Below the pieces are notes generated by a model that did no database searches, had not been told where the DNA came from, and saw only the letters and a list, made by a program, of their open reading frames with translations. The position numbers were made by a program, and so were the translations under genes. Positions 36,804-47,304 of a stretch of 64,000 bases of DNA are shown here, one piece after another. The stretch spans positions 76,622,479-76,686,478 of the forward strand of contig OZ007569.1 in assembly GCA_963931925.1 (NCBI GenBank), in the 5' to 3' direction. Within the stretch, counting starts at the first letter, position 1. The number at the start of each line of letters is the position of its first letter. Origin of the DNA: Onchidella celtica (Eukaryota > Mollusca > Gastropoda > Systellommatophora > Onchidiidae).

Positions 36804-39800
36804 CGGGATGTTTTAACTACCTGCGGAGATTGTGTATCTCTGAAAACCCACTAAGAGGATACCTTGACATGTGTTTTTGTTTCGCCGCTGTTGAGAAATG
36901 GTCGTCTCTGCCGCTTTTTTTTTTTCCTGGTTTTATTTTTTTCAGATTTCTCTTTTTCGTCTATCGCGGATTCTCCATCATCATTAAACTGGGTGAGGGA
37001 AGGCCGAAACCGTCTGGGAAACAGTCTGAAAGGCTAATGTAGGAAGTTAGCAAAATGACGGATTGTATTAATGCAAAGATCTGACGAGATAATTCTTTTT
37101 GCAGTTGAGAAGAAGTCTTTTGTTGCCGCCCGTGATCAACCATTAGTGTTGCTCGTACCAGCCAATCAGATGGCATGTTACAGACAAGCTCTGAACTTTC
37201 CACAAGGGGCCATAAATCGTTCACGGTTCGCCAACCTTTCTAAATAGGTAGGCACGCTTTAGCACATTGAGAACGCCTGGGTTGTCTGTTTATATTTTTA
37301 GTTTTCTTTTTCATCAATTACGAAGTGTTTAAACTCTGAAAAATTAACAAACAGTTCTCCTGGATCTGCTTTTGGATAGAGCTTAGGAGATAACATCTAC
37401 GCTGCCTTTCAGTGGAACGTCTGTAAGCATTATGTCTTCCTTTTTATCGTCTCTTCTCTTTTGATATGTACGCGATGATCCCATAAATACTGGTTTACCA
37501 TTTCTTGAATTCTCTTGTGTGGCATCGCGTGCTATTCACAAGTAGAATTATATTTGTGAATTTAGATTGTATGGCGGGATGGAGAGAGGTCGGAATGAAA
37601 CCCGAGATGTTTGTGAAGATTTGGAAGGCTGATATGAGCAGTTCAAGCCTCAGACAATACTCGTAATAACCACAACTATTTTTTTTTTTTAATTGATGTA
37701 ACAACATATGTCTACAGTAAATTATGCAAATGCTGATTACTGTAAAGTTTATCAGATTTAATGTTGCGGTTGTATTTTCCCTTGCCGGGACGTAAACAAT
37801 GGTTGAGACTCTATGGAGACTAAGTGGTCTCAGTTACCCGACACGATTCTCCACTGTATTGTATTGTATATTGATCTTATAAATATTTCACATCACACAT
37901 AATGTATCATGTTGTATGGATAGAGAAAATCTTGCCATCATCACCACCAGAGAGAAAATTCAGCCAGTATTCTTCTGATCTAGACCCAGCGGTGTCTAGC
38001 GGGGTGGTGAATTCACATTAAAGTTTAACGAGGGCGTTTGGGGATAGGGTAACAATTTCAATACCATGTAGATGGAAGCTGAAATATATACACCCATATC
38101 CGTGCCTCTTCCTACTCTTCTAAAACTGCACCCAAAATTATAAACTGGTGACAAACGTTAACTTGGTAGGTTATGCAAACAGGTGAAATACTGCATTGTT
38201 CATGAACTAAAAATGTGATAATTGAACTAAGAGAGTTTGTCTGTATGAAATGTGGTCACAAGACACTGGACGCCGATCTTGAGTTGTCCTTTGGAGGTAG
38301 CCGACACAATGATGCACGGGAAAAATGTGAACAGTTTTCATTGTTTATGCACAATCCAGATCGTGTTCAGGATCACTTTTTGTGGTAATTTCGGTATTCT
38401 TTAGCACCAAATTTTCAATCTCATCCCAGAGCGTTTAGCTTTGGTAAACCCTCTCCTCTCATTCTAGTACAAAATAATGCGGTCCCAAGGAAAACCACTT
38501 ACGGCAGTGTAAGAAACTCCCAGTTCTAGGTGTTTAAACCCTCATGTCTCCATTAGAAACGGTGCCATGACCAGAAGTTCCAGGTGAACAGACTTCACAA
38601 GTCGTTAGTCTCCTACAGAAAACACAGAGGTTGAAATATAATTTGAACAGCACAAAAACTGTAAGAAATTCCCAGTTACGTCTGTAAATATTGAACAGAC
38701 CGGGCCAGCCAGACGACAAAGTCTCTGTGTTGTACAAAGTTTCACGTGTTTTGGGAAACAAATTTCAACATTTTCTTGGCCTTTCTCAAATTTAGCGCTT
38801 GATGTTCTAATGACAATTAATGTCTCTGCCCACAACAACCAGATGTTTCGATACTCATTCTCTTTAAAGAATTTATTCTGGAGTAGTCAGTAATTTCATT
38901 AATTTATTTTCATACATTTAAAAATAAATTGGTCTCAAGAGAATTTGATTAGCTTGGGTGTTGACCTCTGAACCTACTTCAGAATACTATATGAAGGCGG
39001 CGGTTACTGATACTACACAAGTAGAAATAAGGTATTCCCACCTCACCCAAAGGTTTCCCAGGAAAGTGGTCACACTGGACAGCTAACAGTATATTACAAT
39101 AAGAGTAAAGCCAGCCCTACTGTATCTACTGTATCATGCTGTTGGTACTGCCAAGAAAATCTGATGGTGCAGCTTGAAGTAGTTAAACATGTCCCAGGCC
39201 CTACATAAGTACATTATTGTTTTTAGTTTCTATAGAACTTGAGTTTACAGTTGACACGATGGAGGACAAGAAGATGATAGAATGGCAGTAAAAAGCTGAC
39301 AGGTCAAGCACACCAAAGACAAAGATAATTTGATGAAAGAAAACAACAGGAACTGCTGCAGTTTTAATCGTTTGTTTTTTTTTTTTTTGCTCGGTTCTGG
39401 AGAAAATGACGTTTCAAACGATGATTCAATTTTGGTGCATTTTACAATTTGTAGGCAAAGTGGATGAAAAGTGTAGATCTATTTGTGATAATGATGATAT
39501 CCGATTGGACAATCTAGCTGGTTTTATGGCACTGCCAGTGCCAATGTACTTTGACTGTTTGACATAAAAAAAATTTTTTAAATCTATATTTAGAAACTCA
39601 AGTTAAATTTGATATCAGTATTTCCTAGCTATTATTTATCTATTGATAATTATTATTTCTTTTTAGATTTGCTGTGAAATCGAGTTTTTTTTTTTTATTG
39701 TTGTTGTTGAATAAACCAGACAATTTTTGTGAAAAAGTTATATCAAGCAGGGCCTAACAAAAATTATTAAAACAAAGTACTTATTACAATACAAAATATA

Positions 39801-40863
39801 ATGAAAAATAAATACTATACTGACGAAAAAAAAAAAATTACAATACGGATAAAGGTAATAGTAAGGATTAGGTGAACCAATTTAATATACAATAATTACC
39901 ATGATGAAACTTTATCTTTGGAGAAACAAAAAGTCACAGAAATTCTTCTTCTATACTAATGTTGTGAAGATTGGCTAGGTTGTAAGTCCATGCATGTGTT
40001 TGCTGGTGAGACATCGGTTCCTTCGGTAACGATTAACACAATCAGCTCTCCTGCCACATTTCTAATGATACTAATTTTGGATAATTTGGTTCAGTTCCCG
40101 ACTCCCGTACACAGGCCAGTGAAATCTTACATGTTTGGCTCAAGCTTTAACTGTTGGTTTCTTGTGTGTTTCTAATCCGTGCAGATCGCCATTGTTTCAT
40201 TGCTGACATATTTCTAAACTGCTCGTAATCTACACACATTTTTAGCCGATTAGGCGTTGGAAATTTCTAGGCTTATTTATTTTTTATAGAATTACCAAGT
40301 CTTGGCATTTGAAAATCTGTCTGATCTATTGTATGAAAAAGAGTGTCCAGCAAGACGATTCACTGTCAAGCGTGTCTGTTTTCTAGTAGCGCATAAAACA
40401 GCAATTTTATTGTTCTCTCAAATATTTGTAAAAAATGGTCCGGTGTAAAATGATGTAGCTGTGATTTATTTTATCGCAGGGCTTTAAGCTGTCCCGCCAA
40501 TGGACCCAATGTTTCTAGAATGTTCAATTATTTCATTTTCGTGGGTTGTACATTACAGGCCAACCTGTGCCGACTTTGATGGCTCCTGTCCTCTTGATTG
40601 TAATGAGTGGCCTGTTTTGGAAGCATGGTATTTTGTTTGGTGAACTGTCGCAGTGGCCGTAACAATAATGTTGAACGTCCATAGGCTAGAACTCATGAAG
40701 AACTCTGACTTGATGTGGTGGCAGGCCATGGCAAAACGTAGGTCTGGCATTTTCTAATTGCGCAAGACCTGCTGCTACTGCAGGCGGAGGTTTAAGCAAA
40801 AAAGATGTGTGATGACGTGGAATAGTCCCAATTTTCCTCACCCTCACCATCTCCACGCTAGAC
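36804..40863. other. Gene-free stretch of 4 kb
   Basis: No gene, RNA gene or bounded mobile element is visible. AT-rich runs dominate 39500-39900. A single POU-type octamer ATGCAAAT occurs at 37724. Confidence 0.6.
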
Positions 40864-40978
40864 ACCGTCTAAGTTATTGATACAAAGTGTCCACTAGTTA
40901 CTGTCACAGCGTAGACCGACTGGTTAGAGCACTCCATCCTGGAGTGTGAACTCCCTGGTTTGAATCCGGCTAGAAGTG
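40864..40978 (+). repeat. 115-bp dispersed repeat with tRNA-like pol III boxes (copy A)
   Basis: About 107 of 115 positions match 47190-47304. The right half is tRNA-like: A box TGGTTAGAGCA and B box GGTTTGAATCC with suitable spacing, but no paired acceptor stem or CCA context, so it is not a functional tRNA. The left 50 bp (GTCTAAGTTATTGATACAAAG and on) is conserved as well and is not tRNA. The unit may be a short SINE with an internal promoter or a fragment of a larger one. Confidence 0.8.
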
Positions 40979-43059
40979 ACCGCACCAGATAATCCCCAAC
41001 TGCAGCATTTTTGCTGTCATTTAAATACCGGTACTAGTTGTGACGGCCAAGATGATAATGAGACCGGCAAATACAACAAATGACAGACAAGACAGTCAGG
41101 CACATTCATTCTCCTTTGTCAATTAGAAAGAAAAAAAAAGACGGCATCCTCCAACAGAAACAGAGAAATTATACAAACAAACACAACATGATCTTTATTT
41201 GGCTCAGTGATGACCAGAATTTGGGCAGGTGTGACTACTTTACCGTGCAGTGATGTTCTTTTGGGGCCACAGTAAATCATTGACATTTCGTGAAAAAATT
41301 GGTTTGAAATTAGAATTGTCAAATGTTTCATTTAGGGCTTGTCGGGGGGCAGTTTGTATTTCAGTAGTATGTCGGTCCCTCGGGAATTTCTAGCAAGTCG
41401 AAAAACTAAATCGAAATTTGCAAAGTTTTAAATATCAAATAAGAAAAAGATTATCCATACCTGGATTGTTTTTTTCCCTTCATTTCTTGTTGCACAAAAA
41501 TTAAGTGACGGACAGAGAGAGAGAAATGACAAATTTTATTGGCAAGAAAAATTTCCCTGTGCAGTGAAAATATTATTTAGTTTCTTTCTTTTTCTTCTTT
41601 TTGTTTTTTTTTTTCTGAAGTTTTGAAAAGCTCAAAAAAGGTTTAAGTTGACAGTTTGCTGTTCCTGCCCAAGGCTCGTCAACTCCGAGAAATATTGGCC
41701 TGTCTTGTCATCTGGAATTCTCAGTTTGCCTCAGAATGTTTCTGATCAAAGTCCAACAATTCACGAGCTGAGTGCAGCTGCTCAAAGTTCGCATATTATC
41801 GATACCAAACGCAATAGCATTATTGAATTATTAAATTAAATTGTAGGTGGACCAAAGATATAATTCTACTGAAGTGTTTGTCTTTTTTAGCTAACAAAAA
41901 ATTACCTTAAAAATAAAAAGTTGATTATTTGTTCTGCAGCTGAAGGAAAACCACATGGTCGTGAGTTTGGCTACTGGAGACAATCAGAATTCATGCGGTT
42001 TTATTGCTCGATTCAAACGTATTTTACGATTATGTCATCAAGATTGGAAATGGAATTTCACTGATGTATGATGTATGATCCATCAAAGTTTGATGATTAA
42101 AACGGCTTTCTGGCTTAGCAATTATTACCCACAAGTAGTCGCAGGGATTTAAAAACATTGTAATGTGCATAGATTCCATAAAACTATAAGCCGAGTTACA
42201 CGTTTGTGTGATCGAATTGCCTTTGAAAGTTTAAAATGTCGGGGGAAAAAAATCTACAGCCACAAATACTTGAAGGTCATTGGGGGAAAAAAAGCCAGTG
42301 TCATCTCCTGATAGTTAATTCTGTTTCTTCTCCTTGGCTAAGGTGTCAAATGTCAGTTTTTGTTGTTCCTGTTTAAGTTTGGGATACTGTAATATTCTGA
42401 AAACAAGAGCATTCTTATATAAGTTATAATGTGCACGGGGAAAACCCTATATAATCTACGAGAATAGAATATCTAGATGTAAAAAAAAAAAAAAAAGTAA
42501 AGGAAAAAAATCAGTGGATCCGAAAAATGAGTGGCCGATTCAACAGTGAATCGAGCAATCATTCATTGATCGGTGTGACTTCAATCGAAGTTTACAATAT
42601 CAAAACAAATACAACAACAGAGAAAGGAAGTGGCCATTCTTTTGGCAAAGATGAATGATGTAACAAATAGTTCTCAGGCGCACGAAGTGAGGCTTGTTTT
42701 GTATCATCTTTCTCTTGGTCAGAAACAAACTGTTATTTTGTTGGTGTGCCAGGCAGGTTCATTGGCCAGAGTTCTGTGACTTTGCACGGCAATGTTTGGT
42801 CAGTGTCAGACATACAACATTTCTATTTCTGATTTCATAAACTAAACCAATAACAACAACATTCTCGCTCAAGACAATTAGCAGTGGAAACAAACACTTT
42901 CATTTCTTTATCTCAAATGATTTTCTTTCTCTCAATTTTCATTTTATTTCCCATATCGAAAAATGATCATAATCATTGTGTTGTCACGTGGCAGTTCGTC
43001 CTTCGGTCATTCTGTGTGCTCAACACTGCAGCGCTTTTTCACTCCCCTGTTTTATGTCC
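40979..43059. other. Gene-free stretch
   Basis: Nothing recognisable apart from short A/T and GA runs. Confidence 0.6.
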
Positions 43060-43257
43060 TGTCCCACACCATCTCTATTCTACACTATCTCTGTCCTACA
43101 CCATGTCTGTCCTACACCATCTCTATTCCACACTATCTCTGTCCCACATCATCTCTGTCCTACACCATGTCTGTTCTACACCATCTCTATTCTACACTAT
43201 CTCTGTCCCACATCATCTCTGTCCTACACCATCCTCTGTCCTACACCATCTCTGTCC
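43060..43257 (+). repeat. 16-bp minisatellite with higher-order pattern
   Basis: Twelve units of the type TGTCCTACACCATCTC. Variants recur in a fixed order (CCATCTC, CTATCTC, TCATCTC, CCATGTC), so the array grew by copying blocks of four units (64 bp). One unit has an extra C. Three overlapping open frames here (Ser-Leu-Tyr-rich) come from the repeat. Confidence 0.95.
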
Positions 43258-45897
43258 GTGGCCTCTGGAAGTCTGACACAACTGGGATTTCTAACTCTAA
43301 TGTAGCGTAGTTGTTGTGCACATACAATAATTATGATAATAATAAAATAAAGATAAAAATAAATAAAACATCCTATTTCGGTTAAGGCTTTGGATGTCTC
43401 ATTGTCTTGTTGGTATTTTGGAAACATATTTCTTCAGCCCGGCAATCAAAGTTAGTGATGCTGAAATTCTTGAGATCAACAGCTTTAAGTGGAAAATACT
43501 TTGTGTAGACTACAACTTTATCATTTTTTTTTCTTAAATAAATGTAAATTATTTTACTCTTAACCTCCGGTTTCAGTTCAGAAAATGGTTGGTAAAATAT
43601 TGATTATGATTCTTGTTCTTTTTATGCCTATTAGTTTATTTTGTTGTTGTTGTTGTTTTTTATTTATGGCAGAATTGCCCCTAAAAACAGGTTTATAAAT
43701 AGTTCTGCGAATTCTGAAATTTTGATGCAAGAATGCAAGAAAGAGAATAAATTCTGAAGAATTGATGGAAATAAATAATTTTGTCCTTAGTCTTGTACAG
43801 AGGAAACAAAAATATCGAACGAAAAAGTCGCAGAAATATCTGGGCAGGTTTCTAGGTAGTATAATTCTGGGGAAAAAAACAACAAAAACTTTGTCCGTAA
43901 TATTGTAGTACGGCAATTCATCACTCATACACGTGAAACAATTTTCTTTTGCATATAAGAACACAGTGGCCTCGCGATCATCGAAATTTTTGTAATCTCT
44001 ATCAATGAGGAAAAGACATGGTCAGGTTTTTGTTTGTAGACCCATACACTCATGAAACTAGTCGGATGGCTAGAGAGAGTTGCTCTAGGATTTGTCTAGT
44101 TTGATGATCAGAAGGAGATGAGAAACGTGTGGATAACTTTATAAACAACATGTAGATCTATTTGCCCTTTCCATTTCTCAATTTCTGCCTGAAATACGAA
44201 CGAACATTTTGTGTTTTTTTTTTTTTTTTAATTTTTCAGTCTGATAATTGTGTCCGGAGGAATTAATTTTTTGTTTGTTTCAGAATTATTTCAGATCTCC
44301 CCCCCCCCCTCCCCCCAAGCTAAGATGAATGTCATAATCAAGGTGAATTGACAAGGCAAAGACACAATTTCTGGTTGTGAGCGCCGCTTCACGTGCTGAG
44401 CTGTTTTAGATTTGTCAATTGAATATTCGATATCTCGCCTCCCTGTCCTCTCTTCCCTGTCCGTCTCTCCAGCACTGAAATGTGATTGGCTGGTTGTGGG
44501 CTCGCGCTGATGTCTATCACCGGTATCAGAGCAGAGAAGTTTGTCATGTTGCTATCAGCAGTGTCGAGCCAATTAATGCGATGCAAACGAATCGATCATC
44601 CTGCTTTACCGGCAGGCCAATAAATAATGGATAGAGAGAAGAATGAAATGGACGGTAACAAACAAAGTTGGAGGGCAGAACTGAAGGGATAATGGTGTCT
44701 GACTAACATCAGCGCATAAATCCATAGGACAGTATCGTATCATGGGATCGAAACAAACAAGATTTGGCACCGCCTTTGAGAAGAAAAAAACAAGAGATGG
44801 CCAGGGACAGAAGGGAAAACTGCCGGTGCCCAGGGGATCATTATGATGTTGATCCAAGCCGGACTTTCCACTGGATTCCCTCCCTTTGGCGGTTTGACTC
44901 AACTCCGCCCGCACAGAAAAGTTTTCCATGAAAAAAAAAAAAAAGTTTTTGAAGTTTTCTCTTGACCATAAGTTTGGTCATTTGTGTATTAGTGTCAGAC
45001 TCATGCAGTTTCATTTATTTGTTTGTTTTAAGATTTCAAGAGGTCAACCACGAGATAAAGCGGATACTGACCAAATTTGTAGTAAATGAATCCTGAAGTT
45101 CTGAGCTTTGACTCAGCTCAGTTGCTGGGGGTAAAAGATTCAGATTGAATGTCCGGCCAGTCAGTCAGTCAGAACTGTGAGTGATCATTGACGTGGCCAG
45201 AACTAGCCGTTTCTCAGCCTTAGGGGAAATAGAAATTGTGCACTGTACTACTCAAGTATTCAGGATAAATAACTGATCTTTCTCTAGAATTCAAATCAGT
45301 TCAGACATCTCCGCCCTGCTCAATGAAAGTAACACAATATTTGCTGTGCAAGGATGAAACAGAGTCGTGATAATTATAGTGGTAGGCAAGAGAAAGAAAG
45401 TAGAACAAGATCAGATCTTTCTCACATCCCCAGTGTAGAACTGAGGGAAACATTGATGAGAACCACCATAAGAATGAAATGTTAACCTCTTTCATCAATG
45501 TTAAACAAACAAACAGACAGACTGATATACTCGCAATTTTTGGCTACTCAAATGTAGGTCACGTGCGACTTTCCTGGGTGTATGCAGACTGAATTTTTTT
45601 TTTTGGGGGGGGGGGGGAATCACCCCATTATTAAAGATATATATTATAATCTTATCATAAAAAAATGTGGCTGGAGTAATTCATTATGGCCCAATTTTGC
45701 CCCCCCCCCTCTCCCCTCTCTTTTTTGTGTGCTTGATTCTGCAGCCTAAATGACTTTAAAAAATTATAAAATTAATTTTCTTAAGTGTCAACTAATCCAG
45801 CCCAATCGCTTTTGTATCTACTGATTGTGTTGATTCAACTTTCAGGTATTTTTAAATAAAAATTATTCAGATGTTAAATGATCTTTGTTTTGGCTCC
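43258..45897. other. Gene-free stretch
   Basis: No gene. At 44480-44620 there is a non-repetitive stretch with two CCAAT-type motifs (TGATTGGCTG and GAGCCAATTAATG), TTAAT and ATGCAAAC, which could be a regulatory element; weak evidence. Confidence 0.5.
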
Positions 45898-46014
45898 CTG
45901 TAGTAAGCTCGTCGCACCGGAAATGACGTATTAATACGCGTTCAATTCGGTGCGCACAATTTCCCTACAGAAATGAGTGCGTAGCGCTCTGATGCGCATG
46001 AAATCTGTAGTAAG
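45898..46014. other. Small foldback-rich segment flanked by 10-bp direct repeats
   Basis: CTGTAGTAAG occurs at 45898-45907 and 46005-46014. Between them CGCACCG (45913-45919) pairs with CGGTGCG (45948-45954), and the loop contains the perfect 12-bp palindrome CGTATTAATACG (45927-45938). A second region has AGCGCT and TGCG/CGCA pairs. It may be a tiny insertion with a target duplication, or a structured RNA or protein-binding site. Confidence 0.5.
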
Positions 46015-46463
46015 ACTGTACAATACGGGAAGCTTTCTAGACCAAAAAGAGAGAGAGATAGGACGGTTTATCCCGGATAATGTCGGGAACCTTATCTAGT
46101 TTTAAAACAAAAATTCAAGTCTTATAACTCTTCACCGGCTGTAAAATTAAATGTAAAGTTAGGATTTTGATGAAATAAATTCTGAAAAAAAAAACACAAA
46201 AAAACCCACAAACAAATAAGTAAATAGATTTATTTATTTACGTATTCATGTAGTTATTGAAAAGAAAAGTTGGACCAGTCATTTACTCAAAAACAAATAA
46301 ATTTGAATGATAGATGGCAAGTAAAGCCGTCTGTACGTCATGGAGAAAATGTTTGCGACTGTTAAATGGTGAAGTTTTGGCTCTCAGGGATTTGTCATTT
46401 ATCATATTGTTGTGACTGATGGGCTAACCAAACTTTGCCACTCTTGTCCCGTGCCAACCGGTA

Positions 46464-46676
46464 CCAGCGGCTCTCAGATTCTAGTGCCAAGCGGTGCCAG
46501 GCCCTCAGATTCTAGTGTTGAGAGGTGTCAGCGGCTCTCAGATTCTAGTGTTGAGAGGTGTCAGCGGCTCTCGGATTCTGGTGTTGAGAGGTGTCAGCGG
46601 CTCTCGGATTCTGGTGTTGAGAGGTGTCAGCGGCTCTCGGCTTCTGGTGTTGAGAGGTATCAGCGGCTCTCGGATT
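46464..46676 (+). repeat. 33-bp minisatellite, about 6.5 copies
   Basis: The unit is TGTTGAGAGGTGTCAGCG plus GCTCTCGGATTCTGG, the first copies being more diverged. Because 33 is a multiple of 3 the frame stays open and gives an 11-residue repeat (DSGVERCQRLS), but no promoter, splice sites or homology support translation. Confidence 0.93.
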
Positions 46677-46806
46677 TTCTCCTAAACATTTTTTTTTTTG
46701 GTTCTTTTTCATGCCACAGACACTGTGGTAGATCGTCCCGATCTTCCTCAGCTGAATGTACCGGTGACCAGTAAGTTGCCACTGTGGATGATTTTTATGA
46801 AAATTG

Positions 46807-46992
46807 GGAGGGGGCGCGACGGGTGAGGGGCTGCTGTGGTGTGTTCATGCAAGAGGGGTGTTGGGGGGAGGGGGCGCGACGGGTGAGGGGCTGCTGTGGT
46901 GTGTTCATGCAAGAGGGGTGTTGGGGGGAGGGGGCGCGACGGGTGAGGGGCTGCTGTGGCGTGTTCATGCAAGAGGGGTGTTGGGGGGAGGG
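46807..46992 (+). repeat. 60-bp G-rich minisatellite, 3 copies
   Basis: Three almost identical 60-bp units starting GGAGGGGGCGCGACGGGTGA, one substitution among them, ending in a poly-G run. The several G runs per unit could form G-quadruplexes. It lies 130 bp from the 33-bp array. Confidence 0.95.
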
Positions 46993-47189
46993 GGGGGGGG
47001 TAGAAAGATGCTGAATAGAATGGAGGAAGAATTGGATGCACGTGTTGATATGTCAACTAAAACTGTCTTTTCATCCAGTGGTCATGCCGTGAATGCAGCC
47101 CAGAGGTTTATCTTCATCCTCTCAATAACCACATTTTCTTAAGTCAGCAACAGAGAATACTTGATGACTGTATTCTGTTTATGTCTCCG

Positions 47190-47304
47190 ACCGTCTAAGT
47201 TATTGATACAAAGTGTCCATTAGTGACTGCCACATCGTAGGCCGACTGGTTAGAGCACTACATCCTGGAGTGTGAACTCGCTGGTTTGAATCCGGCTAAA
47301 AGTG
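47190..47304 (+). repeat. 115-bp dispersed repeat with tRNA-like pol III boxes (copy B)
   Basis: Same length as copy A at 40864 with about eight substitutions and no gaps. A box TGGTTAGAGCA and B box GGTTTGAATCC are unchanged. Sequence outside these limits does not match, so the limits define the unit. Confidence 0.8.

Noticed and set aside
36587..37042. 151-codon frame across unknown bases
   Set aside because: It runs through 200 N; the visible ends have no coding character.
40912..40978. Functional tRNA gene
   Set aside because: A and B boxes are present but no acceptor stem can be formed, and the copy at 47.2 kb shows it is a repeat.
42884..43310. Frames of 109-130 codons
   Set aside because: Most of each comes from the 16-bp minisatellite, open in all three frames.
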